The notes under the pieces are model-generated. The model searched no databases. It was not told the origin of the DNA and was given only the letters and a program-made list of their open reading frames with translations. A program made the position numbers and the translations under genes. From contig NC_068346.1 of NCBI RefSeq assembly GCF_014633365.1, positions 12,731,030-12,795,029 on the forward strand: 64,000 nucleotides of DNA, written 5' to 3'. How positions within the stretch are numbered: position 1 is the stretch's first letter; the number at the start of each line of letters is the position of its first letter. Below, piece after piece: positions 24,102-36,987 of the stretch. The stretch is from Diospyros lotus. Its lineage: Eukaryota; Streptophyta; Magnoliopsida; Ericales; Ebenaceae.

Positions 24102-25872
24102 TGGCCCAAGTGATAATTTTAGGAGAGAGGTGAATTGTGTATGGCCCGTTTCTGAATGCTCGAAAGAAGATCCTTACATAGATGATATAAAATAAAATTA
24201 AACTTAACTCATTTCATTTTTAACAGTGAAAATTTAAATAAGATTTAATTACATTCCCAACATCTTATAACTCTAGGCTCAATGGCCATACAAAATAATA
24301 AGAGCCTTAAATGCCCACAACATAACAAATTCTCGTTGTTACAAACCTCCCTAAATCACTAATTAGAATCTTTAAAGTTAGGACGCGTCTCCGTACACCA
24401 CTATCCCTGGCTGCAGTCTTACTGGACTCACCCCCAATAACTGTCTTTCCTTTACTTGGAATGGCAAAGAAGATCAAGTGAGCCACAAGATTCAGCAAGT
24501 TCGAGAAACAATAAACAATATATAGAATCCAAGAACATGATGACCCCAAGAAAAGTAATCAAAGACTCCACAATTATATACAAGATTCATAATTCATGAA
24601 TTTATTAATTCAACTCAATATATCATGTTACCATGTATCACTATGCAAATATGCATAAAATTCCAATATTATTATCAATTCTCAAAGGCTCGCAAGCCAT
24701 CATTCAATACATGCAAGAGTGCATCATTTCATTACCAATATCAATTTTCCCGGCTCTCAAGCCATAAATCAATGCATGCGAAAGTGCATAAGTTTCATAA
24801 AATCTCACAAATAAATATGGAGCCAACCTGCCGGGCTATGACCACCTCGTCCTGTGCCAAGTGCTCTATGGTACCCTTTCTTCCTTCGCGCAAAATAATA
24901 GGTGCACAAAACATATATATATGTAACATGTACATGTATGCATCATGTATGCATTTGCCAACCACATGTATTTAAATTCTTGTTTCTGCGATATTCATAC
25001 TTTCAACATTACTTACCCATACCGGGTATTTTTTCATCATCAGATAAATTCAACATATCTTACTTCATAACGTTTACCATATTCAAGATTTAATTTATGA
25101 CATAGAAATGCTTGATGTAATTTATAACACAAGAATAGTTTTTGAGACAAGCTATTCAATATCAAGTCTCGATTCACCAGCAGATGAGTATTATAAATTT
25201 AATAACTATTTTTTCCATCATATGATTGTTGTGATTTCATTTAACTAGTGGTAGTATGCATTTACTTGCATTCGTGCTCATAGTTCAAATTCATGATTAG
25301 TCCCCATGCGATCAAATGACCACACCATGCGAAATTGTTGACCAAACATAAATCTGAAATTTTTCTAAGGCAATGGACCAAATAGAACATTTTTGAAAAT
25401 GTCTTCATTTTAAAAAACTAACTTCCAGTAATTTGATAACTAGCATTCATTGTTGTAAAAATGATTTTTAATGAATTTTTTAAGAAACGGAAACTATGTA
25501 TTTCGATGGTGGTAAAATTGCAAATTCGTGGATTTGTACTAAAACCAAAATTCTAACTTTTTATTTTTATGAATTTTGATTTTTTTTTATATTTTTATTG
25601 AATCCAAATAGGGGTACTTTCTTATTTACATTTATGTATTAAAGTAAATGAAAGTAAAATATAAATTAAAGAAAATGCAAACATTTACTTAAGTTAAGGA
25701 AAGGTAAATAAATAAGGTGAGAGCTGATAGCTCTCATTCAAAGGCATATGGGATGAGCTCGGGACCAGCTCGTGGTCATGAGCTCGCGGCTTACAGAGAG
25801 AGCTCGGGAGGGCTCGCAAGAAGGACAAGCGAACGAGCTCGAGGTCATGAGGTGAGCATCAATTCGCTGAAC

Positions 25873-26160
25873 GAGCTCGCGGTTAAGGGGTTGGGTAAGA
25901 GCTCGCTGGATGAGCTTGAGGTCAGGCGCGTGGCAAGAGCTCGTGGCCAAGAGCTTGAGAAATGAGCTCGCGGTCAAGGGGTTGGGCAAGAGCTCGCTGG
26001 ACGAGTTTGAGGTTAGGCGCGCAGCAAGAGCTCGCGACTAAAAGCTTGAGAAATGAGCTCGCGAGAACAAGCTCGTGATTAAGCTTATGGTCAGGAAGCA
26101 TATAGGTGTGAGCTCGCGGCAAAGAGCTGGAACAAGCTCGCGGAAAGAACTAGAACTAGC
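25873..26160. repeat. 91-bp tandem repeat rich in GAGCTCG
   Basis: A 91-bp unit beginning gagctcgcgg is at 25873-25963 and again at 25964-26054, with a partial third after that. The palindrome gagctc (SacI site) occurs more than fifteen times between 25750 and 26140. The GC-rich patch contrasts with the AT-rich surroundings. Open frames across it are by-products of the repeat. Confidence 0.75.
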
Positions 26161-26379
26161 TTGCTAGAACATCAATGAAGCTGAACGTGTATATATATAA
26201 CTGGGTTTGCCGAACAGAACAAAACAGGGGTATTCGAATGACTGTTTAAGCATGAATATATGGTGGATTAGCTAGGCAGGGCATACTCTAATAAGTTTTA
26301 CAAATCTCTAAGGGTTATCAGCTCGTTATGCATGTTGTATATATGCATTTACAAGTGGGTCTCATATATGGGTGAACAA

Positions 26380-26402
26380 CATATATATATATATATATAT
26401 TT
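26380..26402. repeat. (TA)n microsatellite
   Basis: A run of tatata at about 26380-26402. A second, shorter run is at 26562-26577. Confidence 0.8.
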
Positions 26403-27694
26403 TTAGTTCAGCTTTTACTGTTTGATGTAAGACCTTCGAATACCTCAATAAAATCATTCGAATGAGTGGCATATAACTTAGTATTTTACATTCCGACATA
26501 GCACATACAACTATGAGATGCATTTGGAACAGCGAGCTCATACAGAGGTGATATACACACAGATATATATATATATACATACATTTAACACTGCTTCTTT
26601 GAATGCAGAACGAGCAGAGGTTCTCATCCTCACCTAGCTATATAAAATGCCATTCACGAAGAAAGCTTGGGGTGAAAACAAGCCCTATTTCGAGACCACA
26701 AGGAAACCCATAAAGAGATACAGAATCAAAATGTTGAACACAGTGAGCTAAAATGAATAACACAACGAGCTAAAATGAATTGGAATGAACACAGTGAACC
26801 ATCATGTACACCTCAATCGCATTAGCAGAAGATGATGTATAAAAGAACTTGCAGCATGAAGTTAAAGTAGAAGGTAAAAATCAAGGAAGCTTGCACTGAA
26901 AATGGATATATCTATATAGGAGAGCTCGCACTAAAAATAAGTGGAAATGTGTGAAGAACTTGCAGAACAGTAAATGAGAAGGCAGGAAATCAAGGAAGTG
27001 AAATACTGAATGTATAAACGAGCTTGCACTGAAAATGAAGAGGAAGTGCAAGAAGAATTTGCCTAATGACTTCGCTGTGTAGAAGAATCCTTTCTTCCTG
27101 AAGCTCCTCTCAGCCAAAAGGAAAATAAGACCAAAAGGCAGAAAGGAAAGAAGAAGAAGAAAAAGAGAGTTGCAGAAAGGGAAAGGCAGGCACACAACAA
27201 TTAAAGGTCGCCGCTGTAGTTAAAGCATGAAGAGGGAAATGCATAGTCTGCACCTGCAATTTGATCAAAATGACCTGATTGCCCTTCACCTTTACAATGA
27301 TCAAATGGAAGACCAAGGGCACTATTGACATTTGACGACTAATTTAATTTATTATTATTTTCTTTCAAAAATTTCAAATCTCATTTCCCAATTGGGCTCA
27401 GCCCATACCATGGGCCATTCCATCGCCCAACTCATTAACCCAAATAAATTATCATAATCCAAGCCAATTCATAATATAATTAGAAATTTTGAACACATCA
27501 CAATGGCCTAATTTATTTGAACTTTCCCCACATTTTTGGATTCCATTTAGATGGGCTACCAAATTCTCATTTTCACTTACTCTTCATTCCATAAGTAAAG
27601 AAAAATATTTTCAACCCTCAATTAATTAAAGCAAAAATTTTTGAACCAAAATAAAATACCTGAAAACGTCTAGACCCCCTAACAGATCGTTACA

Positions 27695-30600
27695 GTTTCT
27701 CCCCCCTTCAAAGAATTTGGTCCCCAAATTCGCATCTAACCACACAAACAACTGGAAAGGAAATGCCTCTACTCATTCTCAATTTTTGCAAGCAACCTCG
27801 CCCTGATTATGACATTGCCACCGGTCATTACAAAAGGATTTGATCTACATTCCCATTCCTTCTCCCATCGTTCTGAAATGTTTAATGACATTTTCTCTTA
27901 TCACACATTGTTCATAACCTTTTTGGTCTAAAGAAAAATCACCCTTATGCTAGGAATCTAGCACCTACTTTCTTAATGTTGATATGTGCCACACCGAGTG
28001 CACATCGGCCACACAAGGCTAATTTATACACCAAAGGTCCAATTCACACTAGGATTCTTGAAAGAGTCAATAGGACAAGGGCTACTTTTCCCTGAGCTCC
28101 AACCATCGCACACACCTCATGGCATCATCCTTGGCCATACATGGCCTCACATCTCAAATTCTAAATCCCAGTGTTTCTGGTCTACATAACTTTCCTATCT
28201 ATCTTGGGTCGCCTCCACCTAGGCCCTAGCAGTTCTGATTCTTCGAACGTTTTCTCAATAACTTGGGTCCCAACAAGGTCCGATATCCATCATCCTCCTA
28301 ACACGCTGGTGTCGTACGTAGACTACTATAAAATGCCTTATAAGGTGGTGTCCCAATACTGGTATGGTAACTGTTGTCGTAACAACTTCACTAATGGAAG
28401 ATGATCGCCCTAACTACCAAGGGGATACAACACACGTGCCAGCATCACCTCCTCCAATGCTTAAAGAGTTCTCTTTGTCTATTTGCCAACCTGCAGACGA
28501 AATGTAGTGCTGAACTTCCATCTGGTCCCCGAGGCAACATGCAACATTTCACAAATACTTGACGGAATACCATGCAGCCTTACTATTTCTTCATTATACA
28601 TTTCTGCCCAATGATTTAGGGAAAACGTTTTTCTTAAGTAGCCAAGAGGGGCTGATGTAGCCATCTCGACTACTAGTACCCCAAACAACCTCATTCCCTT
28701 TGCCATCCTAGGCAATCTCTACGTAAGGTCCATGGGAGCATTATCCTACTTTCCACTTTGAGCTAATAACAATTGCCATGATTCTGCGAGTTTCTGACGT
28801 TCAGCCTTAACTTGCTGACACACTAGACATTACAAAACAAATCTTGCCACATCTCTCCTTAAATCGTTCCAAGTGACTAATATAATGCACCTTACAAGCC
28901 TCAGATAGGGTCCACAAGGAAACCATTTCCTTCAATCAAATTTGCATTTGCTAGCCATAGCATACATTATGAAATTTCCCAATTTGTACAAGTAACCCTT
29001 AGGTACTCCCAATGAGTCTCTTCACTCGGCAAGTATATTTCCATTCCGTCGATAGCACTATAATACCCTTTTTGAAATGACTTATTTTCCCATCTTACCA
29101 TCCATTGCTATCATCTTGACCACATGCCAATCTTAAGGATACATCACCTCAACACCCAATCCAACAAATTATCCACTTACGGCGGGGGTTCTCACTCATT
29201 ATAGCTATTTACTTCAAGTGTTGCGGTCTACACATGTTCTAAATCTCCCACGTTTCCTCCTCATAGAATCATTAAGACTCACCCCTAATGAATACACTTG
29301 AGCGAGCACTATCCTTGTCTCGAAACATAGAGTATTAGGACTCTCTCTTAATGAATACACTTGAGCGAGCACTATCCTTGTCTCGGAATAATTTCACCAT
29401 GAGCTCCTGCAACTTAATTTCTCCCACTATATAATTCTCATTTAATATGTTTACTTATCCGATTTGATCGTAGATCCTTCACTTCCAGAGTCACTATAGG
29501 TTGTCACCTAACGTTTGTATTTACTTTTCCTTAAGTTAACAATGGTGGTTTTCTTCTTAATTATGCATTACTATATGTTGACCCATGTAAAATCGATACA
29601 TTACAATATCGCGAACCACATGAACTCGTATATATATATATATATAGATAACTTTATTACAATAATTATTATTTCCCATGGTATTAGAAAACCAAGTCCA
29701 GCATCAACACAGTCACCAAACGAAAGGGCACTGGCGACCATTCGTGACCGGTCGACAACTCCTTACCATCTGTTGACAGCTGCTATGCTAAATAAGGCTC
29801 TCACCTCATTGCTTATTTCCCCTTAGCCACGCACTAGCCTACCGTTTTATATTACATTTTTCCTCTTATTATAGGCTAACCTATATTTTACATATATACA
29901 TAATCGTATGCGTACGTACTCTCGATCCAAAATCCCAATTAGTTATTTCCATAAGTAATTACACGAGCCACTCCTAGGGTCCCAATCCTAGCTTTTCATT
30001 AATATAGCTATGTACTCGCCCTGGTAATTCACTTCTGGGTACTATACTTCCCTCAACTTCATTATTTATTACCGAAATATCTCCTACTCACATGCTTCAC
30101 AAGTATTTACACTTCTAACTGATTACACTTATACTGTCCATATGTCGCGTCCATTAACCCATGATAATAATTCGGTGACACTCGATTCGTCAAGCTCCAT
30201 TTCTCATGAGGGCGATCCTTTCCCTTTTTAAGGCCTCGAGAGTTAACATGCCACCCTTAGGTTGTGCATGCTCCAATACATACCAGTTAACCAAAATATA
30301 ATCTATCCAATTCAACATCATGACATACCATTCATTCACCCTACCATACATGTATGATAATTTCTACACAACTAATATTCATAAATTGTCTTAGTTGCGA
30401 CAAAACAAAGTTTTGGGCATATTTCGCTTCCTTATTCAATACATTCCATTCATATTTCCATTACTACATAGATTCAAGCTAACAATTACAACTTTTTCGG
30501 TACAGCACTGCTACTAAACAATGCTCTCTGCTTCCGCCTCAGCACGGGATGTGGCCTCATCTACCTAGCAATCTAAATACCCATCAATGCCTACACTTGA

Positions 30601-30741
30601 TTCAGGTCTAGCAATTTCCTTCCTTTGATAAATCGGTCCCCATTCCACGGCCTCTGAAGGAATGTCCCCACAAATGGTCTTGCCTTCAGCTGAGTCATAA
30701 GGTAGGGTCTGACATGGTTCCCATAGCTTAACTTGCTGCCT
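27695..30741 (-). pseudogene. Degenerate interior of the 24102-31857 element, with integrase remnant
   Basis: On the minus strand, 28715-28400 reads through an integrase core fragment: the phrase EEIVRLHGIPSSI, then GTRWKFSTTFRLQ after a short gap, corresponds to the chromovirus integrase region around the second catalytic Asp (itself lost here). Stops and deletions break it. The minus-strand end near 27715 (caaattctttgaaggggggag) fits the pol C-terminus joined to the polypurine tract. The minus-strand ORF at 30786-30565 (73 codons) has no clear identity. No host gene is seen. Confidence 0.6.
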
Positions 30742-31857
30742 CACTGCTTCTTTGGATGCAGAACAAGTAGAGGTTCTCATTCTCACCTAGCTATATAAAA
30801 TGCCATTCACGAAGAAAGCTTGGGGTGAAAACAAGCCCCATTTCGAGACCACAAGGAGACCCACAAAGAGATACAGAAACAAAATGTTGAACATAGTGAG
30901 CTAAAATGAATAACACAGCGAGCTAAAATGAATTGGAATGAACACAGTGAACCATCATGTACACCTCAATCGCATTAGCAGAAGATGATGTATAAAAGAA
31001 CTTGCAGCATGAAGTTAAAGTAGAAGGTAAAAATCAAGGAAGCTTGCACTGAAAATGGATATATCTATATAGGAGAGCTCGCACTAAAAATAAGTGGAAA
31101 TGTGTGAAGAACTTGCAGAACAGTAAATGAGAAGGCAGGAAATCAAGGAAGTGAAATACTGAATGTATAAACAAGCTTGCACTGAAAATGAAGAGGAAGT
31201 GCAAGAAGAACTTGCCTGATGACTTCGCTGTTTAGAAGAATCCTTTCTTCCTGAAGCTCCTCTCAGCCAAAATGAAAATGAGACTAGAAGGCAGAAAGGA
31301 AAGAAGAAAAAGAAGAAGAAGAAAGAGAAAGTTGCAGAAAGGGAAAGGCAGGCACACAACAATTAAAGGTTACCGTTGCAGCTGAAGCATGAAGAGTGAC
31401 ATGCACAGTCTGCACTTGCAACTTGATTGAAATGACCTGATTGCCCTTCACCTTTACAATGGTCAAATGGAAGACCAAGGGTACTATTGACATTTGACGG
31501 CCAATTTAATTTATTATTATTTTCTTTCAAAAATTTCAAATCTCATTTCCCAATTAGGCTCAGCCCATACCATGGGCCATTCCATGGCCCAACTCATTAA
31601 CCCAAATAAATTATCATAATCCAAGCCAATTCATAATATAATTAGAAATTTTAAACACATCACAATGGCCCAATTTATTTGGACTTTCCTCACATTTTTG
31701 GATTCCATTTAGATGGGCTACCAAATTCTCATTTTCAGTTACTCTTCATTCCATAAGCAAAGAAAAATATTTTCAACCCTCAATTAATTAAAGCAAAAAT
31801 TTTTGAAGCCAAAATAAAATACCCGAAAACATCTAGACCCCTTAACGGGTCATTACA
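30742..31857 (-). repeat. Partial 5' LTR of the 24102-31857 element
   Basis: It aligns to 26589-27694 with scattered substitutions and a few small indels; the homology stops abruptly at 30742. The LTR portion that should lie further left is missing. Confidence 0.75.
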
Positions 31858-32263
31858 AATTGGGTTTTAATACAAAAGAAATATTTACTTCAAAAAATTT
31901 TAAGTTGATGTGCATAATAACTAAAAAAGGATCAAAAAACATAACTAAAATAAGAAAATAAACAAAGAAAATGAGGTAAAAGACTAGTTCAAAGGACTCA
32001 ATAGAGCTTCTTGGGCAAGGGAGAATCTTCAAGAGGTCCCCTTGTGTTGGCCCTCTAAATCACCTCCTTGGGAGTCAAAAAACCTTTCTTGACTAGTTTC
32101 CTAGGAAAGTATCTTGAGTGACCAATCATGGGCATCTCAAGGAGAAACTTGCAATTTTATTTTTGATGCCCATTTTGAAAATCTCTGAACAAATAAGTCT
32201 TATATGATAATAATCCTTATCCAACAACAACAAGAAGTCTTGTTTCTTTCAATAAACCATTCC

Positions 32264-32271
32264 TATAAATA
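32264..32271 (+). promoter_or_regulatory. TATA box in LTR-like region of the old Tat-like element
   Basis: tataaata, followed 10-40 bases later by a pyrimidine-rich start region. The position ahead of the gag remnant fits a 5' LTR promoter. The stretch 31858-32980 otherwise has no gene. Confidence 0.45.
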
Positions 32272-32984
32272 GAGAATGACTCATATCCCCTAAGTAAGTC
32301 ATTCTTTCAAATATCAAGCACTTTGTAAGTTCTTCAACAATATGTTATCTATTGACTTAAGCATCAAAGTGTCTACGTAGAGATTGCCTTGTGCCCTTTG
32401 ACGATGTCCTTGCAAGAAGTTCCAGGCTTGAAGATGGATTTGTCAAGATTTTAAATATTATTATTATATTTAAGCAACAATAATTGACACTCCATCCATG
32501 AGAATCACTTCAAAAAGCCTAAATACATTAACGATGGTTTGTACATAATCTCAAGTTGCCAACAACCAAAGGCAAGGGAGTCTTGATGTTAATAGTCCCC
32601 AAACTCTTTTAAGAAATTAGGGACTCTCTCAGAAGGATAGCTTGGAGCCTCTGGAATAACTTCACCCATGTATCTTTAAGTGACTATGAGGCCATGTAAA
32701 AACAACACAATGAAACCACTAGGCACTTAGATAGATAAATCCTTTCTTTAGAATCTCATGCCTTCTGCTTTACTTCCACCAAACTTCAAAATTATCCAAT
32801 GCTACTCGAAAACACCTGAAAAATCCCCTTGAAAACTCGTTGGAGACTCATGCCCTCCAGATTGTAATTTAATAACTATAGTCTAATTATAGAGCCACTA
32901 TCATCTATATTAGTAGCCATTAAGGGTGTAAGATTGGTGAGATTTCATAGAAAAATGATCGACCTATGAGAAAAGACAAGGATG

Positions 32985-33710
32985 CCTTCTGTAGATTCCA
33001 TAAAGCCTATGGCCATTTAACTAACAACTGTCGATAATTAATGAACCAAATTGAGATGCTAATAAGAGAAGGAAAGCTCATAAGATATGTTTGTGTTTAA
33101 AGCAAGAAGACAACACGACAAAGACAAGATGAAATACCAAAGAGACAAGAAAGACAATAACGACTATAAGAAGATAGAAAGAGAGATAACTAGAGAACTC
33201 TTCTTGATAATGAGCCCACTCTCTAAGTTATACACATCATCTTTGGTGGAGAAACTTTGGTAAGAGATATATCATTCGCCCAAAAACCTTATGCTAGACA
33301 AGCCTATCACGTGAACTCCGTCATAAAATAACAAGATAATGAAGAGCCCATTACTTTTACCTTAGAGGATAGGGGGAATATCATTATGCCACAAGATGAC
33401 ATTATGGTGATCTCAGCTATCATAGCTAAACATCCCATAGGGAGGATATTAGTGGACAATGGAAGTTTAGTGAACTTGATTTATTAGAATTGTTTTGAAA
33501 AGTTGGACTTTTCTTTAGATAGACTAAATTTGGTATCCTCATCCATATATATATTTACTAAGGAAGCAATACTAGTTGTCAGATCAATACAACTAGCAAT
33601 AACACTAGGCACTAAGCCTCAAAGCATTACTCGATAGACAAATTTTATTGTGGTTAAATTTTTTTCATTAACATTATACTTGGATGATCACTATTTAATG
33701 ACATGAAGGC
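32985..33710 (+). pseudogene. Gag C-terminal and protease remnants (Tat-like)
   Basis: At 32985-33050 the plus strand reads CRFHKAYGHLTNNC, the zinc-knuckle-like tail of Tat-type gag, then a stop. At 33441-33483 it reads ILVDNGSLVNLI, a protease active-site segment with DNGS in place of the usual D-T/S-G-S/A. Frames are broken before, between and after. The frame is cut at 33710 by a hAT-like insertion. Confidence 0.65.
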
Positions 33711-34465
33711 AAGGCCGACTCAAGGGTTGGTGGGGCCCTAGGCGATAAGCCTCACCATTACCAAGGGCTAAAGATTTAAACCTTGTTGTATTGGATTTTA
33801 CTCATGTCTAAGCTTGTTTGAGAGAGATCAGGGAATCGTTGCTTCAAGGAAAGCAAGAGGCTTTCGGCTCTTTCTACGAGCATCTCTATCTTTTCTGTGT
33901 CAATAATCAGCTCCTTCACCATCTCCCATGATGACTTGGAGGTGGTCCAGCTCATGCTATTCAAGGGCCTTGGATTGGTTCTTCGATGCCACAAATAGAT
34001 GGACACCTCCACCTGGTTGACAATCTCAAGCGCTTGATGCTTGAAGGAAAAATCGAGGCAGTTAAGTAGACACTCGAGATACAATTGTTTAGATGTCATG
34101 TCCTGGTAGACTAGGTCGCTAACAATGGACTGTCAGGTCTGTAAACAAGCACAACCAAAACAAATAATAAATTAAGCAAGGATGGCTGGTACACCCATGC
34201 CATTAACCAGAATTTAAGCTTTCATGGCACTTACATATATTGTACCTTTGGAAGGCTCTCAAAGTATGCCTCCGGGACTTCCATATCAGTCAAAGCAACG
34301 CTACTAATAGCCATGGTTGCTTTTAGAATTTGATTTGTGCAATTGCATTTGTGTTGCAATTGCTTTCTCGAATTCTCACCAAGTCTACCAAGACTCGATG
34401 ACCGACTGCTACAAATTTTTGCCCCCACTTTTTGGGGGCCCTAGGCATAGGCTAAGTCAGCCTTG
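33710..34465. mobile_element. Non-autonomous hAT-like element carrying a RopGEF gene fragment
   Basis: Terminal inverted repeats: CAAGGCCGACT at 33710-33720 and agtcagccttg at 34455-34465 (10 of 11 pairing). Inside them is a subterminal GGGGCCCTAGG at both ends (33732-33742, 34435-34445). The flanking 8-mers catgaagg and catgagga agree at 6 of 8 positions, as expected for an aged 8-bp hAT target duplication. It encodes no transposase. It splits the pol frame of the old Tat-like element. Its 756 bp are mostly occupied by a host gene fragment on the minus strand. Confidence 0.75.
33775..34330 (-). pseudogene. Captured RopGEF (PRONE domain) gene fragment with intron
   Basis: Minus strand. The first exon piece (34330-34246) reads [21 protein letters not shown]...AG intron fits 34245-34139 (107 bp, donor gtacaatata, acceptor tttgtttacag). 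The second piece (34138-33775) reads [45 protein letters not shown] and [19 protein letters not shown], ending DMSKIQYNK. These are phrases of the PRONE catalytic domain of plant RopGEFs, which load GTP onto ROP GTPases in polar growth. All three frames stop soon after the intron, so the fragment is broken. The retained intron implies capture as DNA, not through mRNA. Only the middle of the PRONE domain is present, so no function is expected. Confidence 0.8.
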
Positions 34466-34474
34466 CATGAGGAT

Positions 34475-35140
34475 CGTGATTTCGTTAAGATACCTTTTTA
34501 TGAAATTCGCTACTTCACATGGAGTAGGCTAAGACTCCAAGTTAGTGAAGACCGAAAGAAGGCTAGAAACTACTACATTTCCTTAAACAAAGGAAAAACT
34601 CAAGGAGAAACACAAGCCATAATAGAACAATTCATATATAAGCCTCAAGCCATAGAGAAATTGGAGGTTATATAGCTGAAGGATAGAGAGACAAAAAAAT
34701 TGGTATATGTAGGAAGTTAGCTACCAATGGAAACTAAAAAAGAAATTATGGAATGCCTAAAATCCAACCTTGACATATTTGCTTGGTCACTAGCTAACAT
34801 ACTGGGAATTAATCTAGAAATAATTTACCATCAACTAAATGTCAACCCTAAAATGAGGCCAATTAAATAAAAGAAAAGAAATATTATGTCAGATAGACAA
34901 TAAACATTATAAGAAAAGATTGACAAATTACTGAAGATTGATTTTATATAAGAAGTGTATTATCCTGAATTGTTGGCCAATGTTGTAATGGTTAAGAAAG
35001 TTAATGGAAAGCGGAAAGCATGTGTGGACTTTACTAATCCCAACAAATCTTGTCTAAAGGACTCTTATCCTCTCCCACATATTGATAAATTGGTAGGCGT
35101 GACTTTAGGATATAAACTTCTAAGTTTCTTAGATGCCTTT
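34475..35140 (+). pseudogene. Reverse transcriptase, first part (old Tat-like element)
   Basis: After the hAT-like element the plus strand resumes pol. At 34955-35140 it reads VVMVKKVNGKRKACVDFTN, SYPLPHIDKLV and LLSFLDAF, the conserved start of gypsy RT up to the block holding the first catalytic Asp. Several stops lie upstream (34674, 34720, 34870). The frame is cut at 35140 by a reversed solo LTR and resumes at 36988. Confidence 0.75.
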
Positions 35141-36982
35141 TGGCTGCACTCTTACCCTGCAATTAAAACACAATAAAAATACATTAAAACTTTTATATTT
35201 TTTTTCTTTATTTTGGTGAGAGGTTTATACTCGTCAGTATACGAGTGCAGTTATAGTTCAAATTTAAATTTATATTTTTTGGATGAGTCCAAGTCGTCTA
35301 CTGAGAGATTTATTTATGGAAAAAGATGTCACAACCACGCACACGCATTTGGATGAATTGGTAATAAGATTTTTTCTTATGATTTTTTTAGATAATAGAT
35401 ACTAGGAAATAAAGTAAGGCAGAAGTTGAAATATACGCTTAATGTGAGGATATGAAATTGGATAGCACTTGAGTTAAGACAATTTCAACACCAACCCGTT
35501 GATTCTCAAATTTTAGCAGAAAAGATTAGCAACATTAATTTAATTTCAGATTTAAGGGTTTGTTATTAAATGCAATTAGAGATGATGATAGTTCTAGTTT
35601 AAGTAATCCCCATACATGATATGCGGGATTCTAGTTTAAGCAACTACCATAAATCCGATTGCAATTAATACACGAAACAACTAAATTAATCATCCGGATT
35701 TGGGTATGATAGCGTTTCCAGTTCTAGTAACTCCCATACATGGCATGAACTCTCTAAATTAGGCTTACGCTCCAATCCAAACCTAGTGATTTCTCAATAA
35801 TTACTACACACCCATACTGAAATTTTAATTAATGTCACTCATTTAAAGCGCAGCTTTTTTTGGAAATCATTGGTGTTGGACACTGTCCTTGTCTTAACCT
35901 AAAATTGGATTTAGCTACTCATCTCCATTTAAAAGTTTAATTGACAGGAATTTAAATAGCATAATTTAAATAACAGAATTTAAATGACAAGAATTAAAAT
36001 AGCAAAAATTAATCGGCCATTTAGGCGGTGGATAATTAAAAGACTAGAATTAAAATTGCAGAAATTTAAAAATAGAAATTAACTGGTCATTTAGGCGGTG
36101 AATAATAAAGTAACAATAAATGACGTAAGAATTTAAAAGAAGAAAAAAAGAAAGTAAGATCACAAGAGAAAACAATAGAGAAAATAAGAGAGAACAAAAG
36201 CAATTCTCAAAGAGAGAATTCTAAGAAAACAACTAAGGTTTGATTCAAGAATAATAATCACCCTTACAAATGCAATCAAGTGAGCTATTTATTAGCCCAC
36301 AAGATGCAATATAAACCACACAATTTCAATTATTCAACTAGACATAATTATATCTAATGGGCACTCACACACTTAAAGTTAAATAGATTTTAGTTATAAT
36401 ACACACATAAAGTTAAATGGATTTTAGTTAAAATACACACCTAATAAAGCACTCATAAAGTTAAATGGATTTTAGCTAAAATACATACCTAATAAAGCAC
36501 TCAAAAAAATTAATATTAAAAAAAATAAAAATAGATTTCTACAATTGAGTTTTTAATCTTCATTAGGATTAAAAATAATGTTTGGGCCTTCTCCAAATGA
36601 TGTCTTCCATGGGCTTGCTCAAGTTGGGCCTTAATTCTTCATGGGCTAGGTTTGAATTCTTCATTCTTCAATCCAATTTGAGTCGCCAAATCCACTTCTT
36701 CACGCCTACAAACAAGCAATTGAGTGTTATTAATAAATTATATATTATATATATGATATATTATATGGTATATTATATACTTATATATTATATAGATGCT
36801 CCATGCATGCACTCCATTGAGTATATGTATTATGTTATAATATATATATATTATATTTATATGTTTATTATAATATATTATATTATATATATATATTACA
36901 CATAACTATTCAATTAAACCAATTTAAAATCAAAATAGGGGTTATAATTATAACAAAATTTTACAAAATTAACCACTAATCA
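35141..36982 (-). mobile_element. Solo LTR of the Athila-like family, reversed, TSD ccttt
   Basis: It is the reverse complement of the LTRs at 38058-40002 and 49710-51714, with more divergence and indels. In plus sense it begins TGGCTGCACTCTTACCCTGC and ends AACCACTAATCA. The 5-mers 35136-35140 and 36983-36987 are both ccttt. At 1842 bp it is nearly full length. It lies inside the RT of the old Tat-like element, 1.1 kb from the full-length family member in the opposite orientation. The open frames inside it (for example 36582-36905) are not genes. Confidence 0.92.
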
Positions 36983-36987
36983 CCTTT

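Larger units (their letters stand above)
24102..27694 (-). repeat. 3' LTR of the 24102-31857 element, with internal insertions
   Basis: Element-sense start TGTAACGATCTG (plus-strand 27694). The motif GTGAGCCACAAGATTCAGCAAG near 24480 is the complement of the CTTGCTGAGTC...GACTCAC block of the other chromovirus LTRs, which supports LTR identity. Segment 25570-25660 matches the complement of 13545-13640, so a copia-like LTR fragment is inserted here. Confidence 0.6.
24102..31857 (-). mobile_element. Second chromovirus-type LTR retrotransposon, TSD aattg
   Basis: The 5-mers outside are identical: aattg at 24097-24101 and 31858-31862. The right ends of the two LTRs (26589-27694 and 30742-31857) are near-identical direct repeats, both ending in ...TTACA after a tctagaccc(c/t) word. 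Beside the left LTR a minus-strand polypurine tract (aaggggggagaaac, 27695-27708) marks the 3' LTR side, so the element reads on the minus strand. The interior holds an integrase remnant. The right LTR lacks the U5-side sequence and I could not find a primer-binding site, so that part was probably deleted. The left LTR is long (3.6 kb) because it contains foreign repeats. Confidence 0.75.
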
